DNA of 64,000 nucleotides from Acidobacteriota bacterium. Lineage in GTDB: Bacteria; Acidobacteriota; Blastocatellia; Pyrinomonadales; Pyrinomonadaceae. Shown here piece after piece: positions 27,424 through 34,812 of this stretch. Below the pieces are notes generated by a model. That model made no database searches. It was not told the origin of the DNA and saw only the letters and a list, made by a program, of their open reading frames with translations. The DNA lies in assembly GCA_016700075.1 (NCBI GenBank), contig CP065000.1, forward strand, positions 620,001 through 684,000, given 5' to 3'. The first letter of the stretch is position 1. Each line of letters begins with the position of its first letter. Position numbers and translations under genes: made by a program.

Positions 27424-28148
27424 ATAGAACAGAATCCAAATTGGGGCTTTTTTCGACGATCAAACAGTCGGTGGTTCGCAGTCAATACGCTGGCCTACTG
27501 GTAGTCGTTTGCGTGGTCGGCATCTACGGATTTGTCAGAATATTGATGCCGCAGAGCGAAACGGCCCAGGTTCGATTTGTTGAAACTCGTGGGCCTGAAT
27601 CTGAAAAAGAGTCTTCGCCGACCGGATCGCAGACCGAAGACCCATTCTCCGGCCTCGAGTATGATAATGCGGTAAGACTCAGAGAAACGTCGGCTCTGGG
27701 GATGGCGATCTCGTTGTCGGTGTTATCGCTGAATGCTCAAAACGGAAGACTCCCAGAGAATGTCGATCGGATAATTCGCCACGTTAATGCCGCCCGACTA
27801 CTGCCGCCCGGGATTCAATCAAATTCAGCAACTATTACTTCAGAGCGAAGCACGTTTCATATCATATATCGACGCGAACCCTTTTCATTTGAGGTACTGG
27901 CCGTACCAAAATCCGATCTAGGCTCACAATTACTTTTTAGATTTCCGCTCCCTCAAAGCGAACCCAATACCGTTCTGTATTTTGAAGCGCTCCGCGATAA
28001 ACCCTTTCCGGCAGCTCTTTCAACTGTTGAACAATTGAGTGCGTCAGGCTGGAGGATCCGGCATTGGCGAGGTGATGTATCGTCCATTACTTCGGCGACA
28101 TATGATTCGCTGAAAGAACAGAGTGATTATCTTCGTAACACACGGTAA
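27420..28148 (+). CDS. Membrane-anchored protein of unknown function in the T4SS operon
   Basis: This 242-residue protein has one N-terminal membrane helix (about 18-40, YAGLLVVVCVVGIYGFVRIL) and a soluble, probably periplasmic domain. The segment LSLNAQNGRLPENVDRIIRH (about 108-127) and later beta strands recall the solvent-exposed part of pseudopilin-like proteins, and the gene at 30184 has a similar design. The ATG at 27420 overlaps the AAA+ stop (ATGA); an in-frame start at 27393 lies inside the AAA+ gene and is less likely. No family is recognised. Confidence 0.65.
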   Translation: MNRTESKLGLFSTIKQSVVRSQYAGLLVVVCVVGIYGFVRILMPQSETAQVRFVETRGPESEKESSPTGSQTEDPFSGLEYDNAVRLRETSALGMAISLSVLSLNAQNGRLPENVDRIIRHVNAARLLPPGIQSNSATITSERSTFHIIYRREPFSFEVLAVPKSDLGSQLLFRFPLPQSEPNTVLYFEALRDKPFPAALSTVEQLSASGWRIRHWRGDVSSITSATYDSLKEQSDYLRNTR

Positions 28149-28159
28149 CCGATCAAGCT

Positions 28160-30178
28160 ATGTTTTCGCGTGAATGGATTGAGAAATTCGACGCTTCCTA
28201 CGGTATTCCAAGGAAAGCAAATGAGCAGTATCTGCCATCGTATCAAGCGTTTTGGCAGTGGTCGGCTGACATTGGCATGTGTGTTTTCTTCTTTGCTTTG
28301 GGATTACTCGGTTCAATAGTCTGCTTGTTTGCGGGATATCTTTTAGACGTTTATGGTCTGATAACTTTGGTCTTTTGGGCGATGGCTCTGATCTGTATTG
28401 CGGGCTCGCTTGTAGATTCCTATTCACTAATGTGGGCGTACCGCGTTCGACGAATGAGTACCGCTCATGGCTCAGCGCGGTGGGCGAAGGCATCCGATCT
28501 GATTCGCTGCGGTCTGATGAATCGGATTAGAGGATTGCCATTACCTGCAAATGCGCTTCCTCTCGCAAAAGCGTTTTGGGGTCGCGATGTATTTCTTCCC
28601 GCAAGTCAGTGGCTTCGCCACTTTGTTATGTTCGGCCCGACCGGTTCCGGTAAATCAAAGACTTTTTTCATGTCCATGATCCGGGCGATCCTGAACAAGT
28701 CGTCATGTCTGGTTTACGATCCAAAAGGCGAGCTTTTCGCCCAGACTGCCCGTTCCGCCGAAACGATTTATCGTCTGGACCTCAACGAACCGAAAAGAAG
28801 CGATCGATGGAACTTCATTCCGAAATGCAGAAACGATCCGGCATTTGCGTGTCAGATTGCCGGAATGATGATCGGGATAGAAGGCCGACGCCGCTCAAAT
28901 GCCGATCCGTTCTGGGGCGACGCCGAGCAGATAGCTTTAACCGCAATTTTACTTCATATCGCAGAAGTTTTTCGCGAGAAGGCAATTCCCGCCTTTGCTG
29001 CAGACTTTCTTCTCTTCCTGAGCGGTGACGGCGATCAGGCCTTCAACGATGCGATGATGAATTCGCCAAGCCTCTACGCGAAACAAGCGTATTTAGCTTT
29101 TCGACAGGCACCGGTTCAGACTCGCGGATCCATTTTGATAGGTTTGTACAACAAGCTTCGACCGTTCACACTTGCACCTGCTCGGATGGTAACGTTGCCG
29201 CCAACCAAAGACGAAGCGGCACTTGGCTGCCGCTCGATAAACTTCGCAGACCTTCGCAAACCCGGTACAGCAATTTACCTGGTCGTCTCGGAAGGGGCCG
29301 CCGACGTCTATAAAGAGTTTATCGCTACCTTCATCGGACAGGCCGTTATGGAAATGAGGCTCGATGGTGTAAATGAACCAGAGCATCCGTGCTTCGTTCT
29401 CATAGACGAGGCTTACCAGTTGAATGTATCGGAGGTCAAAAGAATATCGGGTATCGGGCGCGGACGTGGTGTTGGACTTGGTCTCGGATATCAGGACTTA
29501 CCTCAAATGTACGACCAATACGGTCGTGAGCAGGCGAATGCGATACTCGGCACCATAATGACCAAGATCTTTCTGCCTGGCCTTGACGATGTGACTGCCG
29601 AGTACGCCTCAAAGCAGCTGGGCGAAACGACGATCTTCTCAAAAACATTTCAGGACTTTCCGGGAAAGAAACAGGACAACACCAGATACGCGGAGCAAAA
29701 GCGTGCCCTCATGCTGCCGAATGAGATTCGACAAACAGCAGCCCATTCCGAAGTGTTGATTATCAGCGACACCGCCCCGCCGATCCGCGCTGCATACCCG
29801 CCTTTTGCGGTTCATAAAAACACTTATTCCGCCGCGATTAAAGGCACACCCCGCGAAATCCACCTTGGAGATATTGATCCTCAATTCTCATTTACAGACT
29901 CGGGCCAGGCTAACCAGGCTGCCGAACATGACAAGGCAGCTCTCAAAGAAGTTATCTCATCTGAGGTCGATCGAATCTGTTCGAAGGAACGTCTTTCAGA
30001 ACTGGCTTTTCCATCTGCAAAAGAGCCAGCACTTGACTCGCTGGAACATCAATTAGACGGTGAATCGGCGAAAAAGGATCCAGTTTACAACGCTCTCAAC
30101 AACCTTCCTGTCGAGGTGGGATACTTTTCTGCCCAAGGTAATGGAGGTTCTTTGGTGATTGAACACGCATCGATCTAA
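28160..30178 (+). CDS. traG: VirD4/TraG type IV coupling protein
   Basis: This 672-residue ATPase links the relaxosome to the secretion channel. Two or three N-terminal membrane helices (about 40-95) anchor it. Walker A GPTGSGKS is at about residues 156-163 (HFVMFGPTGSGKSKTFF) and Walker B FVLIDEAYQL at about 413-422, followed by the TraG-typical GRGRGVGLGLGYQDLPQ segment. The C-terminal about 130 residues are variable. It lies 11 bp after the membrane protein at 27420 in the sigma-54-preceded operon. Confidence 0.95.
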   Translation: MFSREWIEKFDASYGIPRKANEQYLPSYQAFWQWSADIGMCVFFFALGLLGSIVCLFAGYLLDVYGLITLVFWAMALICIAGSLVDSYSLMWAYRVRRMSTAHGSARWAKASDLIRCGLMNRIRGLPLPANALPLAKAFWGRDVFLPASQWLRHFVMFGPTGSGKSKTFFMSMIRAILNKSSCLVYDPKGELFAQTARSAETIYRLDLNEPKRSDRWNFIPKCRNDPAFACQIAGMMIGIEGRRRSNADPFWGDAEQIALTAILLHIAEVFREKAIPAFAADFLLFLSGDGDQAFNDAMMNSPSLYAKQAYLAFRQAPVQTRGSILIGLYNKLRPFTLAPARMVTLPPTKDEAALGCRSINFADLRKPGTAIYLVVSEGAADVYKEFIATFIGQAVMEMRLDGVNEPEHPCFVLIDEAYQLNVSEVKRISGIGRGRGVGLGLGYQDLPQMYDQYGREQANAILGTIMTKIFLPGLDDVTAEYASKQLGETTIFSKTFQDFPGKKQDNTRYAEQKRALMLPNEIRQTAAHSEVLIISDTAPPIRAAYPPFAVHKNTYSAAIKGTPREIHLGDIDPQFSFTDSGQANQAAEHDKAALKEVISSEVDRICSKERLSELAFPSAKEPALDSLEHQLDGESAKKDPVYNALNNLPVEVGYFSAQGNGGSLVIEHASI

Positions 30179-30183
30179 AACGC

Positions 30184-30708
30184 ATGCTAAATAGACTCAA
30201 GATCTCGCTCATCCTAGCCCCGCTGGCCATCACAATTTTGATCGGCGTCTATGTCTACTCCCTTTGGTCGCAGGAACGAAAACGAAGCTCAGAAATCCCC
30301 GTTGACGCAACCGCAGCGATGAACAGAGATCTGGTGAAGTTCCACCAAAAACGCGGTTCGTTCCCCGCAACGCTGAAAGATCTCGAAGGCGTCGTCTGGG
30401 AAAAGAAGGATCGAAATTACGTTTCGGACGGACATTCAATGATCCACAGAAACTACTTCTATCTTTACTCAAGAATTGACCAAAATCGGTTCACTCTCTG
30501 GGCCATCCCAATCGGCAAAGAGCGTGAGGAGGCATCAACATTATTTTTAGTAGGAACGCCTATGAAAAAAAGAACATGGAAAGGAGCCGCTCTCACTGTA
30601 GAAGATGTCGGCAAACTACCCCGGTTGTTACCGGTCGAACAGGATTTGGCTCTTAGAGGAATGGTTGAGCAGGTAGATCACAAAACGATGTCCTCGAATT
30701 CGAAGTAA
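30184..30708 (+). CDS. Membrane-anchored pseudopilin-like protein of unknown function
   Basis: This 174-residue protein has an N-terminal membrane helix (about 7-27, ISLILAPLAITILIGVYVYS) and a soluble domain with VKFHQKRGSFPATLKDLE (about 56-73), a pattern seen in type II pseudopilins and related proteins. It is the last gene of the transfer operon, 5 bp after the coupling protein. Similar size and design to the gene at 27420 suggests both serve the same pilus-like or channel structure. The family is not identified. Confidence 0.6.
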   Translation: MLNRLKISLILAPLAITILIGVYVYSLWSQERKRSSEIPVDATAAMNRDLVKFHQKRGSFPATLKDLEGVVWEKKDRNYVSDGHSMIHRNYFYLYSRIDQNRFTLWAIPIGKEREEASTLFLVGTPMKKRTWKGAALTVEDVGKLPRLLPVEQDLALRGMVEQVDHKTMSSNSK

Positions 30709-30723
30709 AGTATTTCTTTGCGA

Positions 30724-30746
30724 AAAGTACCGAAAAGTGGTACTTT
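30724..30746 (+). promoter_or_regulatory. Operator-like inverted repeat before abiE
   Basis: The arms AAAGTACC and GGTACTTT flank a 7-base spacer (GAAAAGT). This 23-bp inverted repeat ends 19 bp before the antitoxin ATG at 30765. AbiEi antitoxins are known to repress their own operon by binding inverted repeats in the promoter, so this is the likely site. Confidence 0.65.
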
Positions 30747-30764
30747 GTGCAAAGGATTACTTTC

Positions 30765-31583
30765 ATGAGATCACAAAGTTCGCAACTTAGAGTCGAAGAA
30801 TGGGTAGATAAGGAAATTGCTTTCGGCCGGAGCGCTTTCTCTCTGGATCGAGTTGAGAGTGAGCTGCCGCAGTATTCTGAAACCGCGATCAAACGTTCTC
30901 TGAACCGATTATCACGAAAGGGCACCATAATTTCCGCCCACAAGGGCTATTACGTTATTGTCACGCCTCAATACTCTTCACGCGGGATTCTTCCTCCGGC
31001 ACTATTTATTGACGGACTAATGCGTTTCTTGGAGCGTTCATATTACGTTGGCCTTTTAAACGCTGCTGCATTTTACGGCGCGGCACACCAGGTGCCTCAA
31101 GAGTTCTTTGTTTTTACGAGTTTTCCGCCCATGAGGCCGACCGTGAAGAAGGGGATAAAGATAAATTACATAACCAGAAAAGAGATCCCAGATGACCTTC
31201 TCGAAGACCGAAAGACCGAAACTGGAGTTGTGAAGATTTCCTCGCCAGAACTTACCGCCGCCGATTTGGTGCAGCACCATAAAAGAGTCGGCGGTTTGAA
31301 CCGAGTAGTTGAAGTGCTCTCAGAGCTGACCGAAGCGATCCGCATCGAGAAACTAAACAACGAGTTTATTCAGTTCGTTCCAACTGCCGTAATTCAGCGG
31401 CTCGGTTATCTGCTCGAAACAGCAACAGGTGCAGAGTCACTCGCCGACGGGCTCTATAAAGCCGCGGCGTTAAATGTCGAAAAGTTCTTTCCTGTGCCAT
31501 TAAGTACAACAAAAAGGAAACGTGGATTTCCGGTTGAAACGAGATGGAATGTAGTTGTAAATGAAACGATAGATACCGAATAG
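30765..31583 (+). CDS. abiEi: AbiEi-type antitoxin (type IV toxin-antitoxin)
   Basis: This 272-residue antitoxin has an N-terminal winged helix (LDRVESELPQYSETAIKRSL, RLSRKGTIISAHKGYYVI) that binds the operator at 30724, followed by the AbiEi domain (YYVGLLNAAAFYGAAHQVPQ, about 82-101). The ATG at 30765 is preferred over a GTG at 30747 because AAGGA lies 8 bp before it and the GTG abuts the operator. Its stop overlaps the GTG start of the toxin gene. AbiE pairs give phage abortive infection and can stabilise mobile elements. Confidence 0.88.
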   Translation: MRSQSSQLRVEEWVDKEIAFGRSAFSLDRVESELPQYSETAIKRSLNRLSRKGTIISAHKGYYVIVTPQYSSRGILPPALFIDGLMRFLERSYYVGLLNAAAFYGAAHQVPQEFFVFTSFPPMRPTVKKGIKINYITRKEIPDDLLEDRKTETGVVKISSPELTAADLVQHHKRVGGLNRVVEVLSELTEAIRIEKLNNEFIQFVPTAVIQRLGYLLETATGAESLADGLYKAAALNVEKFFPVPLSTTKRKRGFPVETRWNVVVNETIDTE

Positions 31584-32371
31584 TGATTCCTGCCGCATAT
31601 ATCACCCAATGGGCCAATTTCGTCCCATGGCAGACAAATGAACAGGTCGAGCAGGACCTTGTGATCACACGCGCCATTGTGGAAATCTTTTCGGATGATT
31701 TCCTACGCGAACGCCTCGCGTTTCGCGGCGGGACCGCTCTTCATAAACTTTATTTGAATCCGCAACCTCGGTATTCCGAAGACATCGATCTCGTTCAGAT
31801 CAGACCCGAACCAATTAAAGAAACGCTCGCCCGCCTTCAAAGCAGGCTTGAATTCGTCGGTCCGGCATCTGTGGCTCAGAAGAAAGACAATAATACTCTC
31901 CGTTTTCGATTCGAATCGGAAATACCTCCGGTCCAACCTTTGAAACTAAAAGTCGAAATAAACTGCCGCGAACATTTTAACGTGATGGGCTTGCAGAAGT
32001 TTCCCTTTGCAACGGAATCTGACTGGTTTAGCGGAAGTACCGATATTGTTACATACAGGATCGAAGAGCTTCTCGGAACGAAGCTTAGGGCTCTGTATCA
32101 GCGTCGCAAAGGGCGCGACCTCTACGATCTTTACAAGGCGTATCAAGAGCAACGGCCAGATTCTCAACAGATCATTGAAGTTTATCGAAAGTATATCGCT
32201 TTTTCCGTAGACAATCCGCCAACTAGAAAACAGTTTCTAAGGAACCTCGAAACCAAGATGCAGGACGACGAGTTCCTTGGCGATACAAGGGCGTTGTTGA
32301 GACCAACGGAACAGTATGATGCTCATGAGGCATTTAATTTCATAAAGGATGAACTTGTTGAAAAGCTCTAG
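31583..32371 (+). CDS. abiEii: AbiEii-type nucleotidyltransferase toxin
   Basis: This 262-residue toxin has the nucleotidyltransferase core RGGTALHKLYL (about 49-59) and SEDIDLVQI (about 66-74, metal-binding acidic pair) and the later RRKGRDLYDLYKAY motif (about 173-186). AbiEii toxins bind GTP and block growth through nucleotidyl transfer. Translation starts at a GTG overlapping the antitoxin stop (TAGTGA), ensuring coupling. It converges with the large unknown gene at 32413. Confidence 0.9.
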   Translation: MIPAAYITQWANFVPWQTNEQVEQDLVITRAIVEIFSDDFLRERLAFRGGTALHKLYLNPQPRYSEDIDLVQIRPEPIKETLARLQSRLEFVGPASVAQKKDNNTLRFRFESEIPPVQPLKLKVEINCREHFNVMGLQKFPFATESDWFSGSTDIVTYRIEELLGTKLRALYQRRKGRDLYDLYKAYQEQRPDSQQIIEVYRKYIAFSVDNPPTRKQFLRNLETKMQDDEFLGDTRALLRPTEQYDAHEAFNFIKDELVEKL

Positions 32372-32412
32372 GCTTCTGGTTTGCCAGCCATAAAAACCCA
32401 AGGGCACTTAGA

Positions 32413-34698
32413 CTACCGAACACGCTGGGACGTAGTTTGAAAATGGTCATCCCGACTTCGAACGCCTGCGGACACCGAACGCGTGGAGAATGGAAAACGA
32501 TCTTTGGATAGCTCCTTGTCATTAAATTGATTAACAATGCTGCTGAGTTCGGAAGTCAGCAATTGTCTCGCGTCGTTATTCGCACTTCTTGCTCCAACTA
32601 AACTCAAATGATCGTCTAGGATCATATTGGTTCGTTCCTGAACAAACTTCGGATCGGCGTTTGCGAGCGACAATTCTAGCAGCTCGGTTTTCAGCGCTGC
32701 TTGAAGCTTGCCTGGTTGGAGATCGGGCGTGGATTGGTTAGTTCCGTCGATGACGGGACCTTTCGATTCTTGGGTGGTCAGTCTGGCCGTTGTTTCTAGC
32801 TTTTCCTTCTGCTCGGTGGCCACTTGATAAACGAAATCCCTCTCCGCAGGCGGCAGTTTGCTGTAAAGTTCACTGTGGTCGAAGTTGTTTTTGAAGCGGA
32901 GTTCCTCATTCGGGGTTTTGAGACTCTGTAGAAAGTGCTTTGTTGCTGATAAGGAATCGTTCAAGTACTTTCTTTCCATTCGAGATTCCAGACTTTCGAT
33001 CAATTGTTGGGCCTCTGGGCTGCGTGCGATCTCGCCTCTTTTCAAAGCCTCAGTTCTTGCTTTTGTTGTCTCGCGGTCACCCGCATAGTTTAGTTTCGCG
33101 ACGATCATTTCGGATGTGTAGTGCCGAGGCGACTGTTCGGTAAACAACATTTGCATCTCCTTCTGTGTCAGAGCAGGAAGGTTCTTAGAATCTCGATTCT
33201 GGGCATTCTGCAGCCTTTGAAGCCCAACAGAGGCATTTTCAATCCGTATCCTTGATGACGCTTCGATAACTTCCTCACGCGACTGACAGCGATCTAACAT
33301 CTGGGCGTAGTCTCGATACCGTTCGTTGAAATGTCGAAGTCTCGTTTCAGGTTGATTTAGCTGGTACTCAAGATATGCGGATGCGATTCGCAGGTCCTCG
33401 TAATTTAGCTCCTTTCCTTTCACATCGTTCTCGATCGGCTTATCAGCTTTTGCCTTAAAAAGTTTTAGAATAATGGAGGGCGTAATGCCATTTTCCAGGG
33501 CATCGTCCAGTGCCGGAAATTTGACCTCAGCCCAGTGCTTCATCTCTTCCACGGAAATTTCGGAAGCGAGAAAGTTTAGATGTGTACTCTCAAGTTCGAT
33601 GCGCTCAAACCCGAGAGTACTATTAACGTGTTCAGAATCTCGTCCCGTTGCAAGATGCTCGAAGGTTTCACCAGGCTCTTCGACCGATCCTCGAAATTGA
33701 TGTTCCGTATCGTGGAGATCAGGCTCGAGAAGCGGCTCATACTGGATCGAACGGTCAGTTGGTTCGAGCTTCTCCATCTCACCCGCAACAATTGCGATTT
33801 CTGCTAGAGTCCGATCGAATCGCTCTGTCGTCGATTCTGCTTTCGACTGATCGCGATCCCGATCCAAAAACTCTCGTTTCCCGTCCAGCGCGTCATAGAT
33901 CCAACGAAAGACCTTTGCCTCGGTCTCTCGATCTGCATTGCTGCCGGCGATGGCTTTTCCATAGTCAAGGATCTGTGGTGCGACTTCGCGAGCTTTGTCG
34001 AACCCGACCAATGGTTCAAGCCGGATTACTCCGTAGTTAAGAGTTGCGAGTTCGAGCGGTGATTTTAGATCGGGCGACTCCTTCGGAATTATCAGAACGC
34101 CATTCTGAACGGTTCCTCCACGCTCGTATGTGTCACGGAGAAACTGTGATCTGCTGTTCAAGAACGAAGCGTGCTCGCTCCTGTTGCGGCCATCTGTGTC
34201 GTCAAGTTTTGAAAGCTCAAGGTCTGCTCGGCTAACCGAAAGGATCTCGTTGATCGCTCTTTCTGTGCGTGGATTCGACGGATGAAAGTTTGAATCTTGG
34301 GTAAGCGTATGACGTGAGGCTCGATTCAGCTCTTTGACCTCAATTGCCTTCGCAACTTTCTCAATCGCGAGCTTAACAACATCTGCGTGACACGTCTGCC
34401 CTGCCCGACAGAAACACGTGATCGAAATCGGCTGTCCGCTGCGGAAGGCATCGCTAAGCAAAACCATACCATCCCTCAGCCCGCCATCATTTTGTTTGTA
34501 GCTGTTTCGCAGCCGTTCGGAGTAAGCGAAAAGCGCGGCTTCGCGACCGCTACCCCGTGGTGCAATTTCGTTCCGGTTGGGTGAAAGAAGCCCCAATTCT
34601 GGAGTGCTAATATTCCCGAGATCGAGACTCCTGTTTGGAAGCGTAGACTCTGCTTCATTCAAGCGAGCAACTACCTTATTGCTCAGATCATATTTCAT
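32413..34698 (-). CDS. Large helical protein of unknown function downstream of the relaxase
   Basis: This 761-residue hydrophilic protein is mostly helical with many charged repeats. Near the N-terminus a CFCRAGQTCHADVVKLAIEK segment (about 98-117) recalls the Cys/His core of DUF4326-type proteins. The remaining 600 residues show no recognised domain. It has its own sigma-54 promoter (34751) and is in the same orientation as the relaxase operon, 114 bp downstream. Its size, charge and position fit a polyvalent or leading-type protein transferred with the DNA, but this is speculation. Confidence 0.6.
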   Translation of the reverse strand: MKYDLSNKVVARLNEAESTLPNRSLDLGNISTPELGLLSPNRNEIAPRGSGREAALFAYSERLRNSYKQNDGGLRDGMVLLSDAFRSGQPISITCFCRAGQTCHADVVKLAIEKVAKAIEVKELNRASRHTLTQDSNFHPSNPRTERAINEILSVSRADLELSKLDDTDGRNRSEHASFLNSRSQFLRDTYERGGTVQNGVLIIPKESPDLKSPLELATLNYGVIRLEPLVGFDKAREVAPQILDYGKAIAGSNADRETEAKVFRWIYDALDGKREFLDRDRDQSKAESTTERFDRTLAEIAIVAGEMEKLEPTDRSIQYEPLLEPDLHDTEHQFRGSVEEPGETFEHLATGRDSEHVNSTLGFERIELESTHLNFLASEISVEEMKHWAEVKFPALDDALENGITPSIILKLFKAKADKPIENDVKGKELNYEDLRIASAYLEYQLNQPETRLRHFNERYRDYAQMLDRCQSREEVIEASSRIRIENASVGLQRLQNAQNRDSKNLPALTQKEMQMLFTEQSPRHYTSEMIVAKLNYAGDRETTKARTEALKRGEIARSPEAQQLIESLESRMERKYLNDSLSATKHFLQSLKTPNEELRFKNNFDHSELYSKLPPAERDFVYQVATEQKEKLETTARLTTQESKGPVIDGTNQSTPDLQPGKLQAALKTELLELSLANADPKFVQERTNMILDDHLSLVGARSANNDARQLLTSELSSIVNQFNDKELSKDRFPFSTRSVSAGVRSRDDHFQTTSQRVR

Positions 34699-34750
34699 AA
34701 CTCGCCCCTCCCCGTTTCGGCTCGTTGGCTAACCGCCCCCCGAAGAAATG

Positions 34751-34765
34751 GCAAATCATGTGCCT
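34751..34765 (-). promoter_or_regulatory. Sigma-54 (-24/-12) promoter for the gene at 34698
   Basis: The minus strand reads AGGCACATGATTTGC, with GG-N10-GC spacing, perfect GGCAC at -24 and TTGC at -12. The predicted start is near 34739, 41 bases before the ATG. An imperfect inverted repeat (AGCCAACC/GGTTTGGCT, 34772-34794) lies just upstream and may be an activator site or part of the relaxase terminator. Confidence 0.75.
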
Positions 34766-34812
34766 AGAAGTCAGCCAACCAACTATGGTTTGGCTTTCTA
34801 TACATTTAGATA

